In this document: positions 13,401-22,352 of the stretch, one piece after another
How positions within the stretch are numbered: position 1 is the stretch's first letter
How the letters are laid out: every line of letters starts with the position of its first letter
NCBI RefSeq assembly: GCF_022539595.1
Contig: NC_072781.1
Coordinates: 6,665,131-6,729,130 of the forward strand
Direction of reading: 5' to 3'
DNA from: Amphiprion ocellaris
Lineage: Eukaryota > Chordata > Actinopteri > Pomacentridae
DNA: 64,000 nucleotides
Notes under the pieces: model-generated
The model's input: only the letters and a program-made list of their open reading frames with translations
Told to the model about the DNA's origin: nothing
The model's database searches: none
Made by a program: the position numbers and the translations under genes

Positions 13401-15074
13401 ATGATCACGTCTTTACAAATTCCAAAATTATTTATTATGGAAACAATCACTTATTAATAAAAAAAAATGACTGGACTGGATATAAAATGTCAACTAGATA
13501 ACAACCACCTTCTAATTAGCTAAACAATAATAAACTGAGCTTATTCGAAAATTGTTTGGATTGTGTTCTTTTTATTAAGTTGAGATAATCATGACAGATA
13601 TTTCTTTTTTGGCAATATATCAAATTGTATACGGAAAATAACTAATTGTATCTGTGTCCAAGAAATCACCTTCAACTAAGTTCCCCATTACAAAAACACC
13701 TCTCAAGGAAATGTGTTAATTCCAGATCACATGACCTGCTCCACATGATGTCATTTCCTCCTGAAGAAAAGTCTGGCCAGACTCCAAGGCTTTCTGACTT
13801 ATTTAATATAAAGTAGTGTGTGAGTCAAGTGTGGATTTATGGCATGTCAACAGGTTTACTACAATATCTTTATAGATAACTTTCAAATTCAACTTTACTC
13901 AGTTGTATATATAATATTTAGAAGAATCTTCCTGTGAAAATGCCATGTGGTGTTTGGTTAAAGGCGGCCATGTTGATTTTAGGCCTGAAAACAGCAAAAA
14001 TGTCAACAATGATACCTGTCAACTATGTTACAAAAAGTCCAGCAATTATATATTGATCCATTTAATTTTTATATGTAACGGCACCAACACCTCCATTTGA
14101 GTCAAAAACTAAGTGGCAGTTAAATTTCTGTCTGTTTTTTTGCACCACGCTACCAGTGTTTTCTCCTATTATCCAGGAATTCCGAAGACTTCCCCTTTCA
14201 ATCAAATTTTCTTCCTCCATTGACATTTAAGAAAAATCTCAAATCATACATGTTTTTAGTGGCTTTTAGTTGCTCTTAATGGTGTTAATATTTAGCTGTT
14301 TTAATTATTATTTCAGAAATTGATTGATATTGATTTTAGTATTTTATATTGATCTTTTTTTGCCTTTACAAATTGATTTTACAGATCTTTTTCCTGTCTT
14401 TTTGCACATATTTTGTTGCTGCCTGTCTATACAGCAGTTTGGTCCAGTTGTTTTAAAATGTGCTATATAAAGAAACTCGATTTGATTTATTGTTTCACCC
14501 AGGCTTCCACATCTCTATTTTTATGAACCATGTGATTCTCCAGGAGTTAGCAGTGATGAAGCAGGTCCTGATCAGCATGCGGTCCGGACACGGAGACGCT
14601 CTAAACCAGCTGGAAACGGATAAAACTGGCATCAGGAGCTCAAGAAAACAGCCGTCCAAACGTACCAGCAGGATCGCAGAAGAAGAATCGCCCAACAAAC
14701 CTAAACCCACTGTGTTTGTAAGTGTCTGCCTCGGGAACACCCTTTTATGAGTCACACCACCTTAACCTGCTTGGACAGAGGTTCAGACAAAGGAGCGCTA
14801 GAGGCTGGCAGGAAATGATAAATTGCTTTTTTGTCATTTAGTTTTATTTGAGCTTTTCATCGCAGTCAGCTGAGCAAAGATGTGTTGTAATATATATTCT
14901 GGAATCATGAGAAAGTCAAATAGCTGAGATGATCTTCAAGAAAGCAAACAAAAGCCCCTGCTGTCACTCACTTCATACTTTTTTCACATAATTTTTCCTC
15001 TTTGTCTCCTTTGTTTGCAGACCAATAAAGAAGTTCCTGATTGGTACCAGAAGATGAAGCAGAAACAAAAATGA
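378..15074 (+). CDS. pibf1: pibf1, progesterone-induced blocking factor 1 (3' part, 14 exons)
   Basis: Coding exons: 378-511, 1108-1216, 1310-1429, 1526-1587, 1830-1955, 2524-2622, 6101-6266, 7166-7316, 7676-7766, 8208-8310, 10429-10559, 11966-12050, 14544-14717 and 15021-15074. All junctions are GT-AG and phases agree throughout. The sum is 1605 nt, i.e. 534 residues plus TGA. The human protein is about 757 residues, so roughly the first 220 lie left of the window. The visible protein is almost entirely charged, heptad-like coiled coil (for example RDNIEADLKELKRRYETLDL). It ends in a lysine-rich tail after a short S/P/K-rich linker, as in vertebrate PIBF1. Known role: centrosome and centriolar-satellite component needed for ciliogenesis (Joubert syndrome gene), and earlier described as a progesterone-induced immune modulator. 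klf5 lies just downstream in the same orientation, matching human 13q22. No frameshift or stop breaks the frame. Confidence 0.95.
1108..1216 (+). CDS. pibf1: pibf1 visible exon 2
   Basis: Acceptor tttatag, donor gtgcgt. Encodes ERDNIEADLKELKRRYETLD and onward to NKE, ending in phase 0. Strong coiled coil. Confidence 0.93.
1310..1429 (+). CDS. pibf1: pibf1 visible exon 3
   Basis: Acceptor gtcctccag, 40 whole codons (VATLQQSVTLLQKDKEYLHR and onward to ERLQ), donor gtccat. Phase 0 at both ends. Confidence 0.93.
1526..1587 (+). CDS. pibf1: pibf1 visible exon 4
   Basis: Short 62-nt exon encoding VQLEDTKKAREDTYEKYVAS and a split Arg. Acceptor ggtccag, donor gttagg. Confidence 0.92.
1830..1955 (+). 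CDS. pibf1: pibf1 visible exon 5
   Basis: Acceptor ccgccacag. Encodes DHYKSEYESKLREELENIRL and onward to YEREN, with a split Arg at the gtatca donor. Confidence 0.93.
2524..2622 (+). CDS. pibf1: pibf1 visible exon 6
   Basis: Acceptor ttgaccag. Encodes NLREARDNAVLEKDRAVAAE and onward to LLE, with a split Gln before gtgagt. The 3.5-kb intron that follows is the longest in the visible gene. Confidence 0.93.
2623..6100 (+). other. pibf1 intron (visible intron 6)
   Basis: No second gene was recognised. It contains an (AGC)11 tract at 4378-4410 and short pyrimidine-rich runs near 4490-4530. The ORFs of up to 92 codons here are unremarkable. Confidence 0.6.
4378..4410. repeat. (AGC)11 trinucleotide microsatellite
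   Basis: Uninterrupted CAG/AGC repeat in the pibf1 intron. It produces a poly-Ser open frame that I do not regard as coding. Confidence 0.95.
6101..6266 (+). CDS. pibf1: pibf1 visible exon 7
   Basis: Acceptor cgttctttag. Encodes FRQLQLGTDSRVAELSSQAK and onward to KKLE, phase 0 end, donor gtagtg. Confidence 0.93.
7166..7316 (+). CDS. pibf1: pibf1 visible exon 8
   Basis: Acceptor cgtccctcag. Encodes LLTQEFYRLQTSSEKRAAEL and onward, ending with a split Ile codon (A|TT), donor gtaaga. Confidence 0.93.
7676..7766 (+). CDS. pibf1: pibf1 visible exon 9
   Basis: Acceptor tttactag. Encodes ENEEEAERVLFSYGYGANVP and onward to RLKQ. The non-coiled SYGYGANVP break is typical of PIBF1. Donor gtagag. Confidence 0.93.
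8208..8310 (+). CDS. pibf1: pibf1 visible exon 10
   Basis: Acceptor gttgcgcag. Encodes VHLARRVLQLERQNTSLRRE and onward to ISEE, donor gtacac, phase 0 end. Confidence 0.93.
8311..10428 (+). other. pibf1 intron (visible intron 10)
   Basis: Apart from the Tc1-like remnant at 8710-9130 I see nothing identifiable. The 116-codon open frame at 9318-9668 has no recognisable domain. Confidence 0.6.
8710..9130 (+). mobile_element. Degenerate Tc1/mariner-type element
   Basis: The left end TACAGTACTGCGCAAAA and right end AAAACTTTAGCACAGCACTA are imperfect inverted repeats bounded by TA, the Tc1/mariner target. The interior still reads like the C-terminal part of a Tc1 transposase (VWDYMKRQK, then NNLPA and RRIDAG) but has several stops. 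At about 420 bp it is a truncated, inactive copy inside a pibf1 intron. Confidence 0.75.
10429..10559 (+). CDS. pibf1: pibf1 visible exon 11
   Basis: Acceptor cttcctcag. Encodes LLAANQLLQQTQQPYSYLIE and onward to LEDDV, with a split Ser, donor gtacgc. Confidence 0.93.
10560..11965 (+). other. pibf1 intron (visible intron 11)
   Basis: Plain intronic sequence. No exon, RNA gene or repeat family recognised. Confidence 0.6.
11966..12050 (+). CDS. pibf1: pibf1 visible exon 12
   Basis: Acceptor taacccccag-like (aaccccag). Encodes SLRKERSALEQVKNNMAADL and onward to NHRE, donor gtaacc, phase 0 end. Confidence 0.93.
13301..14059. mobile_element. MITE family A, copy 1 (759 bp)
   Basis: Non-autonomous DNA element with about 27-bp terminal inverted repeats. 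The left end reads GGGCCAGTATATAATTG; the right end read inward is GGATCAATATATAATTG. It is flanked by a perfect 4-bp duplication, ATTT at 13297-13300 and 14060-14063. The interior is AT-rich and non-coding and aligns along its length with the copies at 28508 and 54561. Confidence 0.9.
14155..14490 (+). mobile_element. LINE-like 3' tail fragment
   Basis: Contains a coding remnant like a LINE ORF2 C terminus (TFKKNLKSYMF with adjacent breaks). It ends with AATGTGCTATATAAAGAAAC and TTGATTTGATT, the kind of tail common on fish retroposons. It is a 5'-truncated fragment; the family was not verified. Confidence 0.5.
14544..14717 (+). CDS. pibf1: pibf1 visible exon 13
   Basis: Acceptor gattctccag. 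Encodes ELAVMKQVLISMRSGHGDAL and onward, then a basic and Ser/Pro-rich linker (RSSRKQPSKRTSRIAEEESP) that leaves the coiled coil. Donor gtaagt. A retroposon tail at 14155-14490 ends about 55 bp upstream of the acceptor. Confidence 0.93.
15021..15074 (+). CDS. pibf1: pibf1 last coding exon and stop
   Basis: Acceptor tttgtttgcag. Encodes TNKEVPDWYQKMKQKQK followed by TGA at 15072-15074. The basic tail matches the PIBF1 C terminus. Confidence 0.92.
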   Translation, partial: TNKEVPDWYQKMKQKQK

Positions 15075-15720
15075 ACATTGTGTAACTGCTGGTGTTCACT
15101 CAGGATTTTAACAATTGTAGCTTTTATCAATTATGTATTATTTTAGACTTGTAAATTACATCTCTTTTCAGATGTCAGCTTTTCACATATAAAAGCACAA
15201 ACAGCGTGAGAGTGTTTGGTTTTTCTTGTGTTTGGTTAAATATTGTCCAGAGGATAAATTCCCTATGTGCCAGTCCAAAATCAGAGGTTTTACCTCCCGT
15301 CCACAGGGTACACATTCCTAGCTAACTGACTGCCCAAAAATTCCTCTTTCTTGGCAGTGGTGTATTTTATTAGGTCTGTCTATCATTATTTCCTCATCTT
15401 TTCCAGGTTTGCAGATACTGGTCGCCATAGACAACAACACTGCAGGAACCTTTGCCTTTGATTTGCACGAGCTCCGGCTCCTTTGGCTTTAAATATAGAC
15501 ATAGTAGGCATACCTTTATCATTTCAGACCCCGTTCTTATTGGTGTCATATTAAACTCGGCCACAGGCCTGCTGTGTAGCTGGTTTGCCTCTTTTTAGCA
15601 TGTTTTTTACATTCTAAATAAGCCTAAAACGTCTACCTGCAAGTTGCCTTAGCGCAGGGTATTTTACTTAACAAACTGAAATATAAAGTGCAATAAATGT
15701 GTGATTTTTGGCTTACAGGA
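15075..15720 (+). other. pibf1: pibf1 3' UTR with poly(A) signal
   Basis: No further open frame resembles PIBF1. A canonical AATAAA sits at 15692-15697 followed by a T/G-rich stretch, so the transcript probably ends near 15.71-15.72 kb. A weaker ATTAAA lies near 15550. The end is inferred. Confidence 0.55.
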
Positions 15721-16194
15721 TGGAAATGATATTGACTCGGCATGACAGGACTTCATAAAATGTACAAAGACCGCTGTGCAATTTCAAGCAGCATCCAGTT
15801 CGTAACACAGGGGTGTCCTGTTAACGTGAACAATTTAAAATACCTGAGTATCACATTTTAAAGGGACATTCCACCCACTTTGCAACTGAAGCTCAGCTGA
15901 CTTGTCATTGAAAATAGCCTGTGAAAATTGTGGAATAATGTCATCTGTGGCTCCGGAAGAGGAAATAAATCATCTCCGCTTGAATTTGAGATTTAAAATG
16001 TATAACTGATGGTGTGCATTACACATTAGAAGTAAAGGGTTTAAAGAAATGGACATTAATGAAGGGATGGAAGTCAAAAGATACCATCCAGCACTAGGGA
16101 AGTTGAAGACTAAATAATAAAACTTACATAAAAAACACGTTTTCAGATTGAAATATTGCACCTACATTTCCTCAAATACTGTATTTATTACAAT

Positions 16195-16502
16195 CAGGGC
16201 CCATTGATATTATCGGCGCGATATTGGAAAAAAAAAGATGGAATATCGGTCAATATCGTTATGACTTAAATGATGTGATAATGTTTACATTTGGAAAGCC
16301 TTGTTGCATTTGAAAATGCATCCAATGAGGCATCACAATAAAATTAGGTATGATATGTTAATTCCATGACTGGAGATGTGTGATGCTACCTAAAAATAGT
16401 TAAATAACCCACATATATCGGTACTGGTTGATCTCAAGAGTCGGAAATTGAGAGTTTGACAATATCGGTTATTGGCAAAAAAAAAGCCAATATCCGACAT
16501 CC

Positions 16503-16505
<3 letters not shown>
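16195..16505. repeat. Fish interspersed repeat with inverted GATATTGGC-type ends
   Basis: Rich in variants of TATCGG/CCGATA. It begins with GATATTATCGGCGCGATATT and ends with CCAATATCCGACATCCCTAA, with a GCCAATA/TATTGGC stem at 16471-16492. It resembles a very common teleost repeat whose ends read AGGGATGTC(C/G)GATATTGGC; here it is a short, internally deleted copy between pibf1 and klf5. Confidence 0.65.

Positions 16506-16582
<77 letters not shown>
16506..16582. repeat. (AT)n microsatellite, 77 bp
   Basis: Uninterrupted AT dinucleotide repeat abutting the interspersed repeat at 16195-16505, suggesting growth from the end of the insertion. Confidence 0.97.
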
Positions 16583-16585
<3 letters not shown>

Positions 16586-17082
16586 TACTGTATTTGTTAG
16601 AAATACTTATACTTGAGTAATTCAAATGAATAATTCTGCTCCAGTGCATATATTTCACAGCTTTTGTTTATTACTGCGAGGGTCAAATTACAGATTCAAA
16701 GCATATTTACATTCTAAATGATGATGTAATATTATAGATTAATAGATTACATTCATAGATTAGCCCTGACTTTATAGGCTGTGAATGCATGCATGTAATT
16801 CATTATATGAGATATTAATATTTTAATGATGATTATTGTGCACAGTTGTTGATTTGTTTCATGCCTTTCTCTCTCTGGTGCCAAATGCCAGATTTATGCA
16901 TTGTTGTGTCAGATTAAAACACCAAAACTAGAGGGAAAGGAATAATAAAACGTGCTTAGGAAGGCTGGTGGACGGTTTTAACCTTCACTCTGTTTTGCGG
17001 TGCGGCCTGGTCCTGCACACTTTACGACAGTGTTGTTAATGTGTTTGGATGGAGCGTAGGGCGGTGGCCAGTGAATGAATGA

Positions 17083-17376
17083 TCAAAGCGTTTTAAAGGT
17101 TGGGTGGGCGGCGCGTTGCTCTGTATTTACACCGTCCAGCTCCGCCCTACGACGGGACGGGAGATAGAAAACTGTCTGTGGGCCGGGAGGGATGAAACAA
17201 GTGGAAGGAGATGTAGCCGACAGGCACACTTTAATCGCTCCACCACACTACACCTCGTCGGCTCCACTCCTCTCTCTCTAGCATCCTCTCGTTTCTTTTT
17301 TCTTTCTTTCTTTTTTTTTCTCGTTTCTTTGCATAAACAGGACGAGCGATCATTTGCGGCGCTGCGTCGGAGCTTC
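17083..17376 (+). promoter_or_regulatory. klf5: klf5 5' UTR and proximal promoter (approximate)
   Basis: G+C rises sharply relative to upstream. A GC box GGGCGG lies at 17106-17111, preceded by GGGTGGG, a GT/CACCC-type KLF/Sp site on the other strand. A pyrimidine-rich run (17296-17332, mostly T and C) ends about 45 nt before the start codon. No clear TATA box. The transcription start cannot be placed from sequence. Confidence 0.5.
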
Positions 17377-17541
17377 ATGGCCGCAACACTCACGATGAGC
17401 GGCGGCGTGCAGGAGGAGCCCTTCTACCCGCTGCAGAAGGCGCCTCTGTCGTCTGTGTTCCCCCTGGAGGACTCGGCGCTGTTCGGCTTGGACTGCAAGA
17501 TCCCCGACACGGACAAGAGCGGACAGAGCGACTACACGCAG
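17377..17541 (+). CDS. klf5: klf5 exon 1
   Basis: Encodes residues 1-55 (MAATLTMSGGVQEEPFYPLQ and onward to DYTQ), phase 0 end, donor gtagaa. A second in-frame ATG lies at 17395 (Met7), mirroring the second Met of human KLF5. Confidence 0.93.
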
Positions 17542-20278
17542 GTAGAAATTACACATTGGTGATGTTTCTTTGAATGGGCGTGGCAGATTGCTTGTTGTAA
17601 ACCACTGCTTTTTTTTATTTATTTATTTTTTTTTTTAAATTGCTGGCCTCCAGATTTCTCCCCCTCGGACCCTCTTCGCTGCTGGTTGTTAATCGTCACT
17701 TTTGTTTTTGCACTATTTTCGGTCATAAGCGAGCAGACTGCGACCAGCTGGACGCGTATTCGAGCTCGATCCGCCTGCAAACGCATTCACTGCATGTTTT
17801 CTGTAGCAGCCAGTTGGCCACCAGTTGTTGGGTCTCTTCTTGGCGTCCACTCTCACCATCATACCACGCTGACAACAACTGACTTCGGACTAGAAAAAAA
17901 AAGGTCCCGGCAACTCTGTCCTTCCAACCCCCCCACCTCCAGTTAGCAGCGAACTTGTGCAAGCAGCAGTGAGAGGTCCATAGAACAGCTGGTCGGATCA
18001 GGAGCCTCAAATAGCAGCCCATCCCCAGACTGCTGCTGCTGCTACTGCTGCTGTTGCTGCTGCTGCTGCAGCGGACAGGGAGGCATGGGTGTTTCCCCAT
18101 TCCCTTTCATGTTGCTGTTTCATCCTCTGCTGCAGGGCTTCTCCAACTTTTACCTCCAGATTCGCAGGAGTTGAACAATAAAGCCCCGAAATGAATTAAG
18201 CATGAGTTGTAGCTCTGGTTTGATCAGTGCCCAGGCTGCTTCTTTAGTCCTATCACAAGTGCACATGTGCAGGTTTCCTCATGTTTATATGAACGGGATT
18301 AGCTTCTTTATTTACACCAGAACATCTGATCCCACACCGTTGGCCTCACAGGTTTTTGAGTTCAGCCTTGCAGGCAGAGAGGGAATGTGGCAACCGCCTA
18401 TTGATGACTACTTGATAAATGTTTCAGCAGTGACTCCCCCTATCAAACCTTTGTCTTCTCAAAATAGTGCTTCAGAATAGTTTTGTGGTTGCTCATGAGA
18501 AGCACGAGCCTCAGTCACATTTCATTTAATCCTAGTTTGCTTCACTTTTCTGTTTCTAAACTGGTCTTTTTCTATCTTTTTTCCAACAGGCAAAGTGTGA
18601 GATGGACCGATATCTGTCCCCTCAGTCTCTCCACCTTCCACCTCCTGCAGACAGCCAGCAGAAGTCGCACAGAGACAGTTCGTCTGCGGTGGATCACTTC
18701 TTCTCTGATGATCTCTCTGGGGCTCCCTACACCCTCAACATGAATCTTTACCTCCCCGACGTCGCCTACCTGAGGATGGGCTTCTCCCAGCAAGCGCGGC
18801 CCCCTCAGCACCAGAACCACGCAGGTCTCCCGCAGATCAAAACAGAATCCGCCTCCTCGTGTTTCTCCCCAAACCTAGAGCCTCACTGCCCCAACTCTAC
18901 GCCCACGAGTAGCTGCGGCACATCTGGGCACGGCCCTGGCAGCATCGCCATGGAAACCTCAGCCATAAACATGTCGTTAACAGGGTTACCAGACTTCACC
19001 AGTGTTTTCAACCAGTCGGGAGGCGGCCGTGGCGGCGACTCGGTGCCAGAGGTTTTTGTCAAACAGGAAATGTCGCCGCAGTTTGAGCAGCACGCTCTCC
19101 ACCACCACGACAACAGTGGCTCGCTGTTCCAGCTCCTAAACTCCGGCTTGGATCATCACCACGGCAATGGCATGGAGGCCCAGCATCACCATCATCAGCA
19201 GCAGCAGATACAACACACTTCCACGACCGCAATCCACTCGCCTTTCCACGATTTGCCCGTAGCTTCTTCGGCATCTCAGCAAGAGCAAACTGCCAAGCCT
19301 GCCTACCGCGGCCTGGGCGGCGGGGTGTACACGCATCCTCACTCCCAGCCTCGCCCTCACTTCCTCCAGCAGCAGGTGCCCTACCTGCCGCCCTCTCCGC
19401 CCAGCTCGGAGCCCGGCAGCCCCGACAGGCAGAAGGAGCTGCTCCACACCATGTCCCCTCCTCCCTCTTATGCAGCCACTATCGCCTCCAAGCTGGCAGG
19501 TAGCACCCCTGGACTCGGACCTGGCCCGGGACCAGGCAGCCTAGCGTTGCCCCACACCGCAGGTCCCACACCGGTCCCAGGCCAACAGGCAGTCCTTCCC
19601 CAAGCCCCCACAACAACCCCCACCCCAGCACAGAATGCCGGGCTGGTCCGCTACAACCGCAGGAACAACCCGGACTTAGAGAAGCGACGGATCCACCACT
19701 GTGATTACCCAGGTTGGAAGATTACCACATGTCTACCACTGTGTGTGTGCTGTCACCGTAGCCTGTTTATTTTTTTCCCTCAGCTGTGGTCAGGTGAATG
19801 TCTGGTCACTCACAAGGGTCAGCTTTATGAAAACCAGCTTTATTTTGAGACACCCGTGCATTTTTGGGAAATTATATGTTGTGCTCTGAATGACTTCCCC
19901 AGGCCTCCGGGTCACAATGTGTACTCCAGCCACAGACAGCACAGAACATGCTGTACTGAAATTAGAATATTTTGGCAATGCAGCCCATCGCTGCCTTTCA
20001 ATTAACTATCTGGCTAAAAGGTACTTTGCATTTATTATTGCACGTCAAACAGCTGTGGCATTCTCAACCGTGAGCTCTGACACAATGTTGTGGCTTTAAA
20101 GTCATCGCTGGTATGATTGTGGAATGAACCTGTGTGTGTGTGTGTGTGTGGGTGTGCGGTAGATAGATGTTCCTCTGGAGTCATTTGATCTTTTTTCCCA
20201 CACACACATTTGCATATAGTTACCTTTGAGATCTCTCGCTCCGATTAAAGTATTTATTTTTTTAACTGGCTAACACAC

Positions 20279-20314
<36 letters not shown>

Positions 20315-22084
20315 GCACACAGAGTGTAGCTGCATGATTTGCAGTTACTTGTAGGACATGTAATGTCAACTAGCCTGTGGCAGCATGTAAAATAGGCTTA
20401 AGCAGAGACTCCTGCAGCATGTTAGCACACGTCTAACTTCTTTAAAGTCAGATGAAGCAGATCCATCATATCCACAGATCCACATTTCACCCAAGTGTAT
20501 ATTAGTCACACATTGCTGCAGCTGCTCACAGTTTAATCCTGGCAATACATGAAATTCTATCATTTCCTTATTTACAGTCACGACAAATCTGAAGAGCGCC
20601 TCGCTAAACCATTTATGACCTTTTTTGACACTACAGTGTGCAAAATGTTTAAAATATCTCAACTCTGCAGTGAACACAAGCAGTATCCTGTGCAATTAGT
20701 GGCTTGTGGCTGTTTTAATACCAAATCTGATCGCTTTTTAACACAGTTGCGTTTTGAAAAACACGATAGCATTTTTTGAGTTTCCACAAGAACAAACATT
20801 TTCTATATTTCATTCCAAACAACTCCTGTTCTTCATTAGCCCAAATGTCTTGCATACCACAGCTCAGCTTATTGGGTGAATACATATCTGACATATGTGA
20901 ATTATTTGGATTAAGACGTCTGTTTGTGTTTATCTCCATGTCTGTTGTCAGGCTGCAAGAAGGTCTACACCAAGTCATCCCATCTGAAAGCCCACCTCAG
21001 GACTCACACGGGTAAGATATTCCTCCGATTGATGCCCGTTTTCTTTCTTTCTTTCTTTTTTTTTAAAAGACACCCATCAAAAAGCAACGCTGCCCACAGG
21101 ACTCGTGTTTCAGGATCTGCACTGGCACCATGTTGCTAGGCAGAGTGTTGTGTTCTTGGCATGTGTGTGTAAAAGTATCCTACCCCATTCCCATCCTCTG
21201 CCCAATATACTATTCCATCAAAACAGGTGGAAGTGACACACTTCTGCCAGGGGATGACTCTCAGACTATGTGGTCAGCGCTAGACGTGTGGTGCCGTCTT
21301 TCCCAGAATTCCTTCGCCCGTTCAGAATTGCTTAAATGCTTGAATGCACTTTTACCGAGACTAGTTGGACTCGTTTGCCACTATAAATACACTCAAAATG
21401 TGTCTGCGCAGATACAAAAATCTTGCTTATCTTGTTCCTGATCTCTCCGCTTTAATCTGTGTTGACTGAGTGGTCCGTTTTAATCTCTCTTTTGTTCCAT
21501 CCATAATTCTGTCTCCTTCTTATGCATTTACGTTTCAGCTGTTGGTTTTGGATGAGCAAAAAAGTCAACAAACAAGTGCTTAGGTGTTGGGCCGCACCTC
21601 ACTCCAGCTAACAAAACATAGCTTCTGTTGATATCTACACATTCCTCCCTCATCTGAACACACACAAAACTCACATGTACCCAGAATCTGTTCTGTTTGT
21701 GAATGTGAGCTCCTTGTTCCGAACATCGGTGTGGGTGTGCGTGCCTTACATTTCAGTATTGGGAACATGACAAGACAATTAGATCTGGCGTCATTCATGC
21801 TGCAGGCTGATTGTGGTTATTGCAGTTATTACAGACCACAGTATGAGAACACGACACGTAAAAAGTTGTGTAGCAGCAACAGCTTATCCTTCCTGCTTTT
21901 GTAAGCCTCACTTAGTTATTTTTTTCCTCTTCCTTTCATTTCGTCTAATCATCCTCTCCTCTGTTTTTTTTTCTTTCCCTGCCATCCTCCCACCTTCAAC
22001 CCTCCCTGGATCCCCCTCCCCACTGCATGTTGCTCATTCTATTTCTCTGATTCAGCTGCTTGAACGCACACTTACCCGCTTACT

Positions 22085-22146
<62 letters not shown>

Positions 22147-22270
22147 GACACTTCAGCACACACCTGTCAGTAATCTGTATGAGATGATTCCTAATGCGTT
22201 TGGGCCCTGATGGGAGTTCCCACTCTAATCTCCATCAACATCCATTACCCTGATTGTTACTGTGTCTATT

Positions 22271-22352
<82 letters not shown>

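Larger units (their letters stand above)
12051..14543 (+). other. pibf1 intron (visible intron 12) with repeats
   Basis: Contains a GT/GC-rich simple repeat near 12560-12600, MITE copy 1 (13301-14059) and a retroposon tail (about 14155-14490). No extra exon recognised. Confidence 0.7.

Noticed and set aside
17083..17376. Open frame in phase with klf5 upstream of its ATG, suggesting an N-terminal extension.
   Set aside because: It has no ATG between the upstream stop (17080-17082) and 17377, and the sequence is GC-box and pyrimidine-tract 5' UTR.
18202..18480. 92-codon open frame in klf5 intron 1.
   Set aside because: No similarity to KLF5 or any family I know, no splice context, and exon 1 joins exon 2 in frame without it.
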